In this document: positions 19,701 through 28,709 of the stretch, one piece after another
How the letters are laid out: every line of letters starts with the position of its first letter
Position numbering within the stretch: position 1 is the first letter of the stretch
Source: Brevundimonas sp. Leaf363
GTDB lineage: Bacteria > Pseudomonadota > Alphaproteobacteria > Caulobacterales > Caulobacteraceae
Assembly: GCF_001424025.1 (NCBI RefSeq)
Contig: NZ_LMPZ01000004.1
Coordinates: forward strand, 124,001 to 188,000
Direction: 5' to 3'
DNA length: 64,000 nucleotides
The notes under the pieces: model-generated
What the model was told of the DNA's origin: nothing
Databases searched by the model: none
The model's input: the letters and a program-made list of their open reading frames with translations, nothing else
Translations under genes and position numbers: made by a program

Positions 19701-20008
19701 CTCTGATGGCCACCGGCGGGACGCACACCTATCTGGTCGAGCAGGGCCTGCAGGTGAAGCCGATCAAGAAGGTGCTGGAGGGCCGTCCCCACATCGTCGA
19801 CGCCATGAAGAACGGCGAGGTCCAGCTGGTGTTCAACACCACCTCGGGCAAGCAGTCGCTGCAGGACAGCTTCAGCCTGCGGCGCACGGCCCTGATGATG
19901 AAGATCCCCTATTACACCACGACCGCCGGCGCCTTGGCGGCGGCCCAGGCCATCGGCGCCATCAAGGCCGGCGACCTGGATGTGAGAGCGATCCAGGAAT
20001 ACGCCTGA
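16712..20008 (+). CDS. carB: carbamoyl-phosphate synthase large subunit
   Basis: A 1098-residue cytoplasmic enzyme making carbamoyl phosphate from glutamine-derived ammonia, bicarbonate and 2 ATP for pyrimidine and arginine synthesis. Two homologous ATP-grasp halves are visible: the first begins [20 protein letters not shown], the second [20 protein letters not shown], each followed by the expected FGGQTPL / MGGQTAL and NPR motifs. The C-terminal MGS-like allosteric domain (about 950-1098) contains [11 protein letters not shown]. Length is typical. GAGGAG lies 5-8 bases before the ATG at 16712. carA is not in the window. The stop TGA overlaps the ATG of the next gene by one base, a sign of translational coupling. 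pyrC, another pyrimidine gene, lies 29 kb away. Confidence 0.98.
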   Translation: MPKRTDIQSILIIGAGPIVIGQACEFDYSGVQACKALKAEGYRVILVNSNPATIMTDPEVADATYIEPITPDFVERIIAKERPDALLPTMGGQTALNTALALDASGALAKYGVEMIGAKAEVIDKAEDRQKFRDAMDKLGLESPRSKAAHSMAEALDGLEFVGLPAVIRPSFTLAGTGGGIAFNREEFEEIVLRGLDLSPTTEVLIEESVLGWKEYEMEVVRDTADNCIIICSIENVDPMGVHTGDSITVAPALTLTDKEYQRMRTGSINVLREIGVETGGSNVQWAINPADGRMVVIEMNPRVSRSSALASKATGFPIAKVAARLAVGYTLDELTNDITMVTPASFEPSIDYVVTKIPRFAFEKYPGSEPLLGTSMKSVGEVMAIGRTFQESMQKALRGLETGLSGFDEIEIDGVEGAEGQTARNAVIRALGVPTPDRIRVIAQAFRHGLTVEEVAAACSYEPWFLRQIADIVREEGHLRVKGLPTDAVEFRRLKSKGFSDARLAALTGSTEKAVRHARRGLNVRPVFKRIDTCAAEFASATAYMYSTYETGALGQIPECEADPSDKKKAIILGGGPNRIGQGIEFDYCCCHAAFAFAEIGVESIMVNCNPETVSTDYDTSDRLYFEPLTAEDVLELIEVERSKGELIGCVVQFGGQTPLKLAHALHEDGIPILGTSLDSIDLAEDRERFQVMLNDIGLMQPPNGLARSAEEAAQKAEEVGYPVVLRPSYVLGGRGMMIVHDREQLDRYVGEAMRVSGSDPVLIDHYLNRATEVDVDALCDDETVFVAGVLEHIEEAGVHSGDSACSMPPYSLSAETVTELKRQTTEMAKALKVRGLMNVQFAIEEPHSENPRIFVLEVNPRASRTAPFVAKTIGQPVAAIAAKVMAGVPLASFGLTDTPYDHIAVKEAVFPFARFAGVDTVLGPEMRSTGEVMGLDWKREGEADMAPAFARAFAKSQIGGGTTLPTTGCAFISVKDDDKPFILEAAKTLVAEGFTLMATGGTHTYLVEQGLQVKPIKKVLEGRPHIVDAMKNGEVQLVFNTTSGKQSLQDSFSLRRTALMMKIPYYTTTAGALAAAQAIGAIKAGDLDVRAIQEYA

Positions 20009-21312
20009 TGAGAAACGCCGGTCGCATCGTTCTGGCGACCGGCGGCTCTCTCGGAGATCTGCACCCCTTCATCGCCCTGGGCCGCGCGTTGCAGGCGCGC
20101 GGCCATGAGGTCGGGATCGCCACGGCGGCCGACTACCAGCCCAAGATCGAAACGGCCGGACTGGCGTTTCATCGGGTCGGCCCCAGCGTCGCCGACCTGA
20201 TGCAGGACACGGGCATGGACCTGCCGGCGCTGACGGCGGCGATCGCCCGGTCTGACCGGTTTCTGTTCGGCGAACTGCTGTTGCCGCGCGCCGGCGAGGC
20301 TGCGCGCGAGCTGATCGAGGTGACGGAGGGCGCCGCCGCCATCGTCGGATCGACCCTGGCCATCGGCGCCCAGATGGCCGCCGAGGTCCGCCGCCTGCCC
20401 AGTGTCGCGGTGTCCTTGCAGCCGACCATGGTGTTTTCCCGGTTCGATCCGCCGCGCCTGCCGATCGCGCCGTGGCTACAGCCGGCGTCGGGAGGCCCCC
20501 AGCTCTGGCTGAACGACCTGACGCGCTGGGCGGGCCGCTTCAGCACGTCCCGCTGGACGCGGCCGGTCAACGCCATCCGGGCCTCGCTGCGCCTGGCGCC
20601 CACGAGAGACCACATCATCTTCGACGCGGGCCGGTCCGCGGATCTGTCGCTGGGCCTCTACTCGCCTCTGCTCAGCCCACGCCAGGCGGACGCTGCGCCC
20701 AACTTCGACGTGGTGGGCTACGCGCCCTACGACAGCGAGACGGGCGCCGGCGCCGCCTTGCCAGAGGCGCTGGAAGCATTTCTCGGCGCCGGCCCGCCGC
20801 CCCTCGTCTTTACCCTGGGCAGTGCGGCGGTGAACATCCCGGGCGACTTCTATGTCGAAAGCCTGAAGGCAGCCCGCCTGCTGAAGCGCCGCGCGGTTCT
20901 GCTGGTGGGGCCAGACGGCGACCAGCATGTCGCCGGTGACGATCCTGACGTCTGCGTGGCCCCTTATGCGCCCTATTCCTTGCTGTTCCCTCGCGCGGCG
21001 GCGGTCGTACACCAAGGCGGAATCGGCACCGTGCATCAGGCGCTGGCCTCTGGACGCCCGCAGCTGGTGGCGCCGCATCTGGGCGACCAGTTCGACAACG
21101 CCGCCCGCGTCGTGCGCCTCGGCTGTGGCCTGACCCTGGCGCGCCACCGCTATAGAGCCGACACTGTGGCCGATCGGATCGGCGCCATTATGGGCGACGC
21201 AAGGATGCCGACCCGCGCCGAGGTCGTCGCAGTGTCGGTCCGCTGCGAGGATGGAGCCGGTCAGGCGGCAGACAGGATCGGCGCGCTCGTCCGGTTGAAG
21301 CAGCCAGCCTGA
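20008..21312 (+). CDS. UDP-glycosyltransferase-like protein (GT1, GT-B fold)
   Basis: A 434-residue glycosyltransferase related to sterol/macrolide/lipid glucosyltransferases. The N-terminus RIVLATGGSLGDLHPFIALG is the family's acceptor-side start, with the Gly-Asp-x-x-Pro pattern. The C-terminal donor-sugar motif appears as AAAVVHQGGIGTVHQALASG followed by RPQLVAPHLGDQFDNA, containing the HQGG/GD-Q signature. No signal peptide. Its start codon overlaps the carB stop. The acceptor is unknown; glycolipid or carotenoid glycosylation are the usual roles in related bacteria. Confidence 0.88.
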   Translation: MRNAGRIVLATGGSLGDLHPFIALGRALQARGHEVGIATAADYQPKIETAGLAFHRVGPSVADLMQDTGMDLPALTAAIARSDRFLFGELLLPRAGEAARELIEVTEGAAAIVGSTLAIGAQMAAEVRRLPSVAVSLQPTMVFSRFDPPRLPIAPWLQPASGGPQLWLNDLTRWAGRFSTSRWTRPVNAIRASLRLAPTRDHIIFDAGRSADLSLGLYSPLLSPRQADAAPNFDVVGYAPYDSETGAGAALPEALEAFLGAGPPPLVFTLGSAAVNIPGDFYVESLKAARLLKRRAVLLVGPDGDQHVAGDDPDVCVAPYAPYSLLFPRAAAVVHQGGIGTVHQALASGRPQLVAPHLGDQFDNAARVVRLGCGLTLARHRYRADTVADRIGAIMGDARMPTRAEVVAVSVRCEDGAGQAADRIGALVRLKQPA

Positions 21313-21401
21313 GGCAAAGCAACTCCCGCTGACCCTGTCATTGACAGCGTTGTCATTGCGGCCGATCCTGGCTTCCAAACCGGGGTGAGAGGACCTCAGA
21401 T

Positions 21402-22346
21402 ATGTTCGACAGACGCCTGATGACGGCGGCCGCCATGATGCTCGGCCTGATGTTCGCTTCACCTTCGCTGGCCCAAGGGGTGGGCGGTGTGAACACGGGA
21501 GCAGCGGACTCCTACGCCATCGGCGGGCGTGACGAGTACTTCCGCAACATGGATACGGCCCTGCGCGATTTCTCGCGCGAGTCCGAGCGCGATCGCGCCG
21601 AGCGGCTGCGCACCGAGGCCGTCGCTGCGCGGGCGGCCGCGACCGCGGCGGGCGTCGCCTGCCAGGTGACCGAAGCCGTCCAGATCGGCCAGACGCAGGA
21701 CGGCCTGAAGCTCTACGAGACCGCCTGCGCCTCGGGGCCGGGCTATCTGATCGCCACGACCACACCGCCCACGGCGACCGGCTGCGTCGTCGCCAATACC
21801 GCCGCCCGTCACTTCCTGACCGCCAACCCGCAAGGCCAGCCGCCGGCCAGCTGCACCCTTCCCGCCAACCTGAACGTCGACGCCGCCATCGCCGGATATG
21901 CGCGGGACGCCGGCATCGACTGCACCGTCGACGAAGTGCGCGCCATCGGTCAGGTCGGCAGCCGCGCCATCTATGAGATCGGCTGCGCCGGCCGCGACGG
22001 ATACCGCATCACCCCCAGCGAGACGGGATGGGACAAGATTTCGTGCTTCGCCGTGGTCAACAGCGGCTCGACGTGCGCCTTCACCACCCAGGACGAGCAG
22101 TTCGCGACGTTACGCGCCTATCTGACGGAAACGCCGGCGGCGGACTGTCAGGTGGACGGCGGCCGCTACATGGGCGCGAGCGCCAACGGCGTCTATTACG
22201 AAGCCAAATGTTCGGGCGCCGAGGGCTACATCTTCCGCGTCAAGGAGGGTCGGACGGAGGCCTTCCCCTGTGCGGAGGCGCAGGGCATCAGCGGAGGTTG
22301 CCGGCTGACAACGGCGGTGGCGGCGGCCGCCCCGCCGAACAACTAG
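21402..22346 (+). CDS. secreted protein with three four-cysteine modules
   Basis: A 314-residue protein with signal peptide (MMLGLMFASPSLAQ). After a charged helical segment (about 40-80) come three related modules with four cysteines each: C87/C109/C128/C151, C174/C195/C215/C225 and C249/C270/C290/C300. Spacing is about 21, 20 and 10 residues in the second and third, and 22, 19 and 23 in the first. Each module shares a Y-E-x-x-C then G-Y-I/R pattern (YETACASGPGYLI, YEIGCAGRDGYRI, YEAKCSGAEGYIF), so they arose by duplication. Disulfide bonding in the periplasm is likely. I do not recognise a named family. Its stop overlaps that of the convergent symporter gene by 4 bases. Confidence 0.85.
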   Translation: MFDRRLMTAAAMMLGLMFASPSLAQGVGGVNTGAADSYAIGGRDEYFRNMDTALRDFSRESERDRAERLRTEAVAARAAATAAGVACQVTEAVQIGQTQDGLKLYETACASGPGYLIATTTPPTATGCVVANTAARHFLTANPQGQPPASCTLPANLNVDAAIAGYARDAGIDCTVDEVRAIGQVGSRAIYEIGCAGRDGYRITPSETGWDKISCFAVVNSGSTCAFTTQDEQFATLRAYLTETPAADCQVDGGRYMGASANGVYYEAKCSGAEGYIFRVKEGRTEAFPCAEAQGISGGCRLTTAVAAAAPPNN

Positions 22347-23629
22347 CTCGGCTCGTCCTCGGCGCCGCGCCCCTGCACGATCCGCGTGGCGGCCAGGTCC
22401 CCGGTGACGTTGCCGACGGTGCGGAAGATGTCCGGAATTACTTCGACCGCCAGCAGCAGGGGCAGCACGCCCAGCGGCAGGCCCATGGCCAGGCAGATGG
22501 GGCCGATGGCGGCGAAGAAGCTGACCTGGCCCGGCAGCCCGACCGAGGCGATGGACACGGCGAAGGCGGTCAGGCCGCCCGCGATCAGGGCCCCGATCCC
22601 AAGCTCCACTCCATACAGCTGGGCGACGTAGAGGCAGACGGCCAGGTTGGCGACCGGGCTGGTGATGCGGAACACCGCCACCGCCAGCGGCAGGACCAGG
22701 CCGGCCGTCCGCTGAGGCACGTTCAGGCCGTCGCGGGCGCGCTCGACCATCACCGGCAGGCTGGCCAGCGAGGACTGGGTCGAGACGGCGACGACCTGAG
22801 CCGGGATGACGGCGCGCGCGAACCGGCCCAGGCCGATGCGGCCCCAGACGACGGCGACGGCGTAGATCAGGACGATCAGGCCGATCTGGCTGAGGCAGAC
22901 GATGGCGACGTAATGGCCCAGCGTCCCGGCCACGCCCAGGCCCGCGCGCAGGCCGACACCCAGCGCCAGGGCGAAGACGCCCAGCGGCGCGGCCAGCAGC
23001 ACCCAGTGGACGATCACCACCATGGTCTCGGCCACCGCCTCGAAGAAGGCCGCCATCGGCCGGCGCAATTCCTCGCGCACACGGGTCGCCGCGAAACCGA
23101 AGGCGATGGCGAAGACGACCACGGCCAGGACCCCGTCCTCGGCCGCCGCGCGGATCAGGTTGGACGCAGCCAGGCTGCTTAGAAAGGCCTTCAGCCCATC
23201 GGTCTGCGCGGCGGCGCCCACCTCATCGGCGGCGTCGGCGGGGATGCCGGCCAGGAGGGCGCGGCCCGCCTCGGGGTCGATGGGCCAAAGGCTCAGCAGC
23301 CCCTGCCCCGCCACGATGGCCCAGACCACCGCGCCCGTCAGCAGCACGCCGAACACCATCAGCGCCCGCCCCGCCAGCCGCCCGGTCGCGGCCGCATCGG
23401 CGATGGCCACAATGCCGGTGACCAGCAGGCTGAAGACCAGCGGGATGACCGTCATCCGAAGCGCGTTCAGCCAGACCTGACCCAGCGCCTCGACCACGCC
23501 CAGCCCGCCGATCATCGTATCGTTGTGCAGACCCTGCGCGCCCGCCCCCACCGCCACGCCCAGCACCAGGGCGGCGATGACGAAGAAGCTGAGCGAGGTG
23601 AAGAAGCGGGCGAGGCGGGATCGGATCAT
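22343..23629 (-). CDS. dicarboxylate/amino acid:cation symporter (DAACS family)
   Basis: A 428-residue inner-membrane carrier of the GltP/DctA/SLC1 type, importing C4-dicarboxylates or acidic/neutral amino acids with H+ or Na+. Many membrane segments are evident. The re-entrant hairpin HP1 contains the Ser-rich STQSSLASLP, and TM7 contains a degenerate NMDGT-like region (FRITSPVANLAV). HP2 is GLPGQVSFFAAIGPICLAMG. The usual NMDGT is replaced, so substrate or ion coupling may differ from GltP/DctA, and the exact substrate is uncertain. The nearest upstream start is the ATG at 23629. Confidence 0.88.
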   Translation of the reverse strand: MIRSRLARFFTSLSFFVIAALVLGVAVGAGAQGLHNDTMIGGLGVVEALGQVWLNALRMTVIPLVFSLLVTGIVAIADAAATGRLAGRALMVFGVLLTGAVVWAIVAGQGLLSLWPIDPEAGRALLAGIPADAADEVGAAAQTDGLKAFLSSLAASNLIRAAAEDGVLAVVVFAIAFGFAATRVREELRRPMAAFFEAVAETMVVIVHWVLLAAPLGVFALALGVGLRAGLGVAGTLGHYVAIVCLSQIGLIVLIYAVAVVWGRIGLGRFARAVIPAQVVAVSTQSSLASLPVMVERARDGLNVPQRTAGLVLPLAVAVFRITSPVANLAVCLYVAQLYGVELGIGALIAGGLTAFAVSIASVGLPGQVSFFAAIGPICLAMGLPLGVLPLLLAVEVIPDIFRTVGNVTGDLAATRIVQGRGAEDEPS

Positions 23630-23687
23630 GAAGCCCCGCTAGCACCCGCCGCGCGGACTGGCGCGCGAAACTTCGGCGCGCGGGCTG

Positions 23688-24752
23688 TTAGTTCGCGTCG
23701 CTCCAGACGCCCAGTCCGTCCATGTGCGCCTCGATCAAAGCCGCCAGTTTGGCGTCGTCCGCAAGCGAAGGGTGGTAGTCGCAGCCCATCCGGTCCAGGT
23801 CGCCGAACTGCAACGTCGTGACCTTGCCGGGGGCGGCTTCATTGACGGTGGCGGCGATGCGCTCGACGTCGGCATAGAAGGCGTCCGATCCCATCAGGAC
23901 GAAGCGCGCCTGCGGCTGGGCCGCCGCCAGCTCGCGCACGAAGGCGACGTAGCGCGTGTGATACGCACCGCGCAGCGCGGCCTCGTCGGCCCAGCGCTCG
24001 CCGGGGTTCAGGGGCGTCGAGAAGTCGTTGGTGCCCAGGTTGATGACGATGACCTGCGGCTTCCAGGCGCTGTCGTCCTGGGTCGGCGCGGCGGCCGTAT
24101 CGGGTTTCAGGCGGGGATAGATGATCGGCAGGCTGAGGTCCGTCACCCCGCCGTTGTAATTCCGCACGATGCCGAAGCCGGAATAGGCGTTGATGCGATA
24201 GTCGGCGCCGTAGTGGTTGGCGACGCGCGGGCCGAACGCCTGCTGGGTGTCCGTGGTGTCGTGGATGACCTCCTGGGTGCATTCGCGCACCGGCGAGGTG
24301 TTGCCGTAGCCGACGGTATAGCTGTCGCCGATGAACTCGATCTGGCGGGCGCGGGGCGTGACAGCCAGCGCCGCGCCGCCGTTCACCGGATAGAAGCCTT
24401 GGAAGACGCCCCCGCCGGACTGGCTCTCGGTCAGCTTCTCCAGGCGCACGACGTGCTGGCCGGGCGCCAGGTTGTTCAAAGTCAGGTCGACCTGGCCGGG
24501 GCGGCGAAAGACGACGCGCTCCTGGCCGTCGATCAGCAGTCGCATGTATTCGGCGGGCGCTTCGAAGCGGACGCGGACGCCCGGCCCCTCGATGCGGCTC
24601 TCGAAATATACGCCGGGCCAGCCGAAGTCGTAGCCGCCCCCGGTCGCGATGGCGCGGCCGCCGACGTACACCGGAGCGGGATTCGAGATCTGCGCGAACG
24701 CGGCCCCAGGCGCCAGCAGCGCCACCGCCAGCATCCAACCGATCATCCGCAT
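23688..24752 (-). CDS. secreted CE2-like SGNH esterase (acetyl-xylan esterase type)
   Basis: A 354-residue exported hydrolase. A signal peptide (MIGWMLAVALLAPGAAFAQ) is followed by an N-terminal jelly-roll (about 25-130) and a C-terminal SGNH domain. Block I is IEFIGDSYTVGYGN with the nucleophile Ser; block III has INLGTNDFSTPL with the Asn; block V is CDYHPSLADDAKL with the catalytic His. That order matches carbohydrate esterase family 2, which removes acetyl groups from polysaccharides and oligosaccharides. GGGAGG lies 5 bases before the ATG at 24752. It is divergent from the LacI gene and close to the hexuronate locus, suggesting a role in hemicellulose breakdown. The substrate is inferred. 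Confidence 0.82.
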   Translation of the reverse strand: MRMIGWMLAVALLAPGAAFAQISNPAPVYVGGRAIATGGGYDFGWPGVYFESRIEGPGVRVRFEAPAEYMRLLIDGQERVVFRRPGQVDLTLNNLAPGQHVVRLEKLTESQSGGGVFQGFYPVNGGAALAVTPRARQIEFIGDSYTVGYGNTSPVRECTQEVIHDTTDTQQAFGPRVANHYGADYRINAYSGFGIVRNYNGGVTDLSLPIIYPRLKPDTAAAPTQDDSAWKPQVIVINLGTNDFSTPLNPGERWADEAALRGAYHTRYVAFVRELAAAQPQARFVLMGSDAFYADVERIAATVNEAAPGKVTTLQFGDLDRMGCDYHPSLADDAKLAALIEAHMDGLGVWSDAN

Positions 24753-24880
24753 CGCATCCTCCCTCATCTCGCCCGCCTGCACAGCACGGCGCGCGCACGG
24801 CGACAAGACGACGTTGACGCCGGCGGCCGACCGGGGCCATCCAAGCGCTCATCGGCCACCGGTCGATGAGAGGATTCGCC

Positions 24881-25945
24881 ATGCATCAGCCGACGGAGAG
24901 CGGCCGCAAACGCAGCGCCAAGGGGGGCGCAACCGCCAGGGACGTCGCGGTCCTGGCCGGCGTCTCCCCCATGACCGTGTCGCGCGTGGTCAACGGCGAC
25001 ACTCGCGTGCGGCCGGACCGGCGGGCCAGCGTCGAGGCGGCGATCGCCCAGCTGGGATACCAGCCCAACCTGGCGGCGCGGGCGCTGGCGGGGACCGAGA
25101 CCTTCCGCATCGGCATGCCCTTCCCCCTGTCGAGCGGGAAGGCCTATCTGAGCGAGCTTTTGATGGGCGGGCTGGACCAAATCGGAGCCAGCGGTCACCA
25201 GTTCATGCTGAAGACCTGCGAGACGCCGGACGGCGCGCGCGAACTGATCGCCACCTTCATCGCGGCCGGGGTGCAGGGCGTGATCCTGCCGCCGCCCCTG
25301 TGCGCGCATGCCGGCCTGATCGAGGATTTGCAGCGCTGGGGCGGGGCGGCGGTGGCCATCGGACCGGGCTGTCCGGTCGCCGACTATTCCAGCGTCGTGG
25401 TCGATAACCGCGAGGCGGCGCGGGCGATGACGCGGTTCCTGCTGTCGCTGGGGCACCGGCGGATCGGCTTCATCCACGGCGACGCGCGTCACCCCTCGGC
25501 GGAGCTGAGACACCAAGGGTTCCTGGAAGCGATGCGCGAGGCGGGGGTCGGGGAGCCGGATCGCTGGCTGGCCCACGGCGCGTTCGACTTCCAGTCCGGG
25601 CTGGTGGCGGCCGAGAGCCTGCTGACCATGAAGGACCGGCCCACCGCCATCTTCGCCGCCAACGATGCGACGGCGGCGGCGGTGGTCGCCTATGCCCACC
25701 GGGTCGGGATGCACATCCCCGACGCGCTGTCGGTCGCCGGTTTCGACGACATGCCGATCGCCACCAACATCTGGCCGATGCTGACCACCATCCGCCAGCC
25801 GGTCGCCGACATGGGTCGCGAGGCCATCGACCTCCTGGTCGCCGCCATGCGCGCCAAGTCCGAGGGCCGCCCGGTCAAACCGGTGCGCCGCGTCTTCGAA
25901 CACAGCCTGATCCCACGCGGCTCCTGCGCGGCGCCGGCGGTCTAG
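24881..25945 (+). CDS. LacI-family transcriptional regulator of the hexuronate region
   Basis: A 354-residue regulator. The N-terminal HTH and hinge read ARDVAVLAGVSPMTVSRVVN followed by a LAARALAG hinge-helix region. The periplasmic-binding-like effector domain follows, with typical VVVDNREAARAMTRFLLSLG, FAANDATAAAVVAYAHRVGM and VAGFDDMPIA. The best relatives by eye are GntR-type LacI members. GAGAGGA lies 6 bases before the ATG at 24881. It lies beside the uronate operon, and a LacI-type palindrome is found in the manD/GH67 promoter region, so it probably represses that locus until a uronate or aldobiuronate inducer is present. The effector is inferred. Confidence 0.88.
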   Translation: MHQPTESGRKRSAKGGATARDVAVLAGVSPMTVSRVVNGDTRVRPDRRASVEAAIAQLGYQPNLAARALAGTETFRIGMPFPLSSGKAYLSELLMGGLDQIGASGHQFMLKTCETPDGARELIATFIAAGVQGVILPPPLCAHAGLIEDLQRWGGAAVAIGPGCPVADYSSVVVDNREAARAMTRFLLSLGHRRIGFIHGDARHPSAELRHQGFLEAMREAGVGEPDRWLAHGAFDFQSGLVAAESLLTMKDRPTAIFAANDATAAAVVAYAHRVGMHIPDALSVAGFDDMPIATNIWPMLTTIRQPVADMGREAIDLLVAAMRAKSEGRPVKPVRRVFEHSLIPRGSCAAPAV

Positions 25946-25946
25946 A

Positions 25947-25983
25947 CCGAAATCGGTCCCGCGCAGTGGGGATCAGATTTCGG
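25947..25983. terminator. possible bidirectional terminator between convergent genes
   Basis: Arms CCGAAATC and GATTTCGG (8/8) flank a partly pairing GC-rich interior in the 47-bp gap between the LacI gene and the convergent SGNH hydrolase gene. No clear T-run on either side, so confidence is low. Confidence 0.4.
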
Positions 25984-25992
25984 CCCAGAAAG

Positions 25993-27240
25993 TCAGTCGA
26001 ACAGAGACAAGTCCACCGCCTCGGCCATCGCGCGATAGCCGGCGATGGTGGGGTGCAGGTGGTCGTTGTCGTAGGCCGCCAGCAGGCGCGACGGATCGGC
26101 CGGATCGCGCAAGGCAGCGTCGAAATCGATGACGCTATCGAACGCGCCCGCCGAGCGGATGAAGTTGTTCACCGCCTGCCGCGCAGCCTCGCTGACTGGG
26201 CCGGGATGGTAATAGTCCGAGCCCACGAACGGCGTAATCGTCCCGCCAATCATGCGGACGCCCGCCTCGCGACCGCGCAAGGCGATCTGGGCCAAGGCCG
26301 AGATCATCCGGTGCGCCAGCTCGGTCATGGCGTCGGGCGTGTCGAGGTTGTCCCGGCTCATGACGCCTAGGTCGTTGACGCCGATCAGGACGATGGCGTG
26401 GCCGACGCCGGGAACGCTGAGCACATCGCGCTCGAACCGGCTCAGCACCCCCGGCCCCACGCCGTCGGCCAGCAGGCGATTGCCGCCGAAGCCGGCGTTG
26501 AGCACGGCCCGTGGCGTGTCCGGCCGCTCGGCGGCGAGGCGCTCGGCCAGGGCGTCGGTCCAGCGGGCGTTGGTGTTGGGCTGGACGCCGTAGCCGTCGG
26601 TGATGGAGTCGCCGATGACCATGACGCCCGGCGCGGCGGTCGTCCTCACGTCCACGCCGGACAGGAACCACCAGTGATCGGCGCGGGTCGCGCCCGGCAT
26701 GTCCCCCGCCGCCGTCTGGTCGCGGGCCAGGACGTAGGAGGTGGCGCGTGATCCCGGATGGCCGGTCTGGACGCCCGGCGCGACGGCTAGGTGCAGGCTG
26801 ACCATCAGGCTGTCGAAAGCGGCGACGGTCAGGTCGACGGGGTCGCTGAGATATTCCGCGCCCGGCGGCACGATCACCGACGGTCGGCCGTCGAAGCTCA
26901 GGGCACGATGGGAGCCCGGCATGACGGCGGACCCGTTCAGCGCGACGGGGCGAGCGACGCCACCGGCCAGCACGGTCAGGGGGTCTGCGCCGAACAGATT
27001 GGAGACGCGCACCCGGACGCCGGAGCCGCCCAGCGTCAGGCGAACGCACTGTCGCAGGGTGGCGTCGGCGATGGCCTCGGGCGGCAGGGCGTTGGCGCCG
27101 TCCACGGCCATCTGGGCGCTGGACCAGGATCGCATCCAGCGGGCGTGGGGCGGCGCGGACGCGAGCGCGGCGCCCGTCATCGAAAGCGCCCCGGCGGCAA
27201 GGCCGAGGCCAAGGAGCGAGCGGCGATGCAGGGCGGTCAT
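25993..27240 (-). CDS. exported SGNH/GDSL hydrolase, last gene of the hexuronate operon
   Basis: A 415-residue secreted esterase/lipase-fold protein. The N-terminus MTALHRRSLLGLGLAAGALS is a signal with twin arginines but an imperfect Tat motif. After a beta-rich N-terminal domain (about 40-170), the SGNH domain shows block I VMVIGDSITDGYG, block III IVLIGVNDLG and block V DNDHLHPTIAGYRAM. Length is normal for this group. The ATG overlaps the uxuB stop as ATGA. Its place in the uronate operon suggests removal of acetyl or methyl esters from glucuronoxylan fragments; the exact ester is unknown. It is a different type from the CE2-like esterase 2 kb away. Confidence 0.87.
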   Translation of the reverse strand: MTALHRRSLLGLGLAAGALSMTGAALASAPPHARWMRSWSSAQMAVDGANALPPEAIADATLRQCVRLTLGGSGVRVRVSNLFGADPLTVLAGGVARPVALNGSAVMPGSHRALSFDGRPSVIVPPGAEYLSDPVDLTVAAFDSLMVSLHLAVAPGVQTGHPGSRATSYVLARDQTAAGDMPGATRADHWWFLSGVDVRTTAAPGVMVIGDSITDGYGVQPNTNARWTDALAERLAAERPDTPRAVLNAGFGGNRLLADGVGPGVLSRFERDVLSVPGVGHAIVLIGVNDLGVMSRDNLDTPDAMTELAHRMISALAQIALRGREAGVRMIGGTITPFVGSDYYHPGPVSEAARQAVNNFIRSAGAFDSVIDFDAALRDPADPSRLLAAYDNDHLHPTIAGYRAMAEAVDLSLFD

Positions 27241-28709
27241 CGGTCTGTCTCCGAGGTGTTGAGAATAGCGCCCGCACCGCCGGTGGTCAGCCGCTGCAGC
27301 GCGCCGGTCACGGCGTCGATGAAGTCGGAGCGCTGGGCCAAGGCCGAGGGGACGATGTCCTCCATGGCGGCCACGGCCAAGACATGGTCGCGGGCGCCGC
27401 CGCCGGAGACGGCGCGGCGCAACCGCTCGGCCATCGGATCGTCCAGCGGGGTCGGGCGGCCGGCGTCGTCGCGGCCCGCCAGCCAGCGGACCCAGACTGC
27501 GGTCGCCAGCGCGAGGCCATCGACCGACTGGCCGCCTTTCAGCCGCGTCAGCATGGGCGCGAACAGGCGCTGGGGCAGCTTCTGCGAGCCGTCCATGGCG
27601 ATCTGGGTCAGGCGATGCTGCAGGGCCGGATTGGCGAACCGCTGCAGCAACTGGCGGCGGTAGGCGGTGAGGTCGAGGCCCGGCTGCGGCGGCACGGTGG
27701 GGGCGGTCTCGTCCCACAGGCGCTCGACGACGGCGCGCCCGCCGGGTGTGGCGATAACCTCGTGCACATAGGTCAGGCCCGCCTGCGCGCCGAGGTAGGC
27801 CATGGTGGAATGGGCGCCGTTCAGCAGGCGCAGCTTGGCGGTCTCCCACGGGCGCACGTCGCTGGTCAGCTGCACGCCCACGGCGGCCAGATCGGGTGCC
27901 TCGCTTGAGAAGCGGTCCTCGACCACCCATTGGCTGAAGGGCTCGGTCTTCACCAGGCCCTGGTCCTCCAGGCCAGTCCGCGCGCGCGCCGCCGCGATGT
28001 CGTCGGGCTCGGTCGAGGGCACGATGCGGTCGACCATGGTGGCGGGGAAGGCGACGCGGCGCTCGATCCATTCGGCTAGCGCCGGATCCAGCCGCCGGGC
28101 GTAGCCGACCACGGCGCGAGCCAGCCGCTCGCCGTTGTCCGTCAGGTTGTCGCACGACATGGCGGTGAAGGCCGGCAGGCCCGCCGCGCGCCGCGCCGCC
28201 AGCCCGGCGACGATCAGGCCGATGGCCGTCTTCGGCGTTTGCGGCGAGGCCAAATCGGCGACGATATCGGGGTGGTCCAGCATCAGGCCGCCGCCCGCCG
28301 GATCGAGCAGATAGCCCTTCTCGGTGATGGTCAGGGTGACAAGCCGCGTCGCTGGCGCGGCCAGCGCCGCGACTACCGCCTCGACGCCGCGCGGCGCCAC
28401 TAACGTCTGGCCCAGCACGCCGATGATCCGGTCCTCGACCCGGTCGCCGTCGCGCACGGCCACGCCGTAGAGGCCGTCCTGCGGGTTCAGCCGATCCGCC
28501 ACCTCGGGCGAACGCAGCGAAACGCCGGTCACGCCCCAGCGTAGGTCGCCCCGCGCCGCCAGATCGTCATACGCGACGGCCTGATGCGCCCGGTGGAACG
28601 CCCCCAGCCCCAGATGCACCACGCCCCGCTCCAGTGCTCGCCGGTCACAGGCGGGCCTCCGCACGGACGGGGCCAGAGCCTCCAGCGTCGCTTCAGACAG
28701 GCGCGTCAC
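27237..28709 (-). CDS. uxuB: fructuronate reductase / mannitol dehydrogenase family
   Basis: A 490-residue NAD-dependent long-chain polyol dehydrogenase. The Rossmann start VVHLGLGAFHRAHQAVAYDD and the family pattern TLTITEKGYLLDPAGG and KLRLLNGAHSTMAYLG (with the catalytic Lys-x5-Asn-x2-His) are present. In this operon context it should reduce D-fructuronate to D-mannonate. Length fits UxuB (about 486). The start is GTG at 28709, overlapping the uxaC stop as GTGA. A mannitol dehydrogenase role cannot be excluded from the sequence alone, but the adjacent uxaC and manD decide in favour of uronate metabolism. Confidence 0.9.
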   Translation of the reverse strand: MTRLSEATLEALAPSVRRPACDRRALERGVVHLGLGAFHRAHQAVAYDDLAARGDLRWGVTGVSLRSPEVADRLNPQDGLYGVAVRDGDRVEDRIIGVLGQTLVAPRGVEAVVAALAAPATRLVTLTITEKGYLLDPAGGGLMLDHPDIVADLASPQTPKTAIGLIVAGLAARRAAGLPAFTAMSCDNLTDNGERLARAVVGYARRLDPALAEWIERRVAFPATMVDRIVPSTEPDDIAAARARTGLEDQGLVKTEPFSQWVVEDRFSSEAPDLAAVGVQLTSDVRPWETAKLRLLNGAHSTMAYLGAQAGLTYVHEVIATPGGRAVVERLWDETAPTVPPQPGLDLTAYRRQLLQRFANPALQHRLTQIAMDGSQKLPQRLFAPMLTRLKGGQSVDGLALATAVWVRWLAGRDDAGRPTPLDDPMAERLRRAVSGGGARDHVLAVAAMEDIVPSALAQRSDFIDAVTGALQRLTTGGAGAILNTSETDR

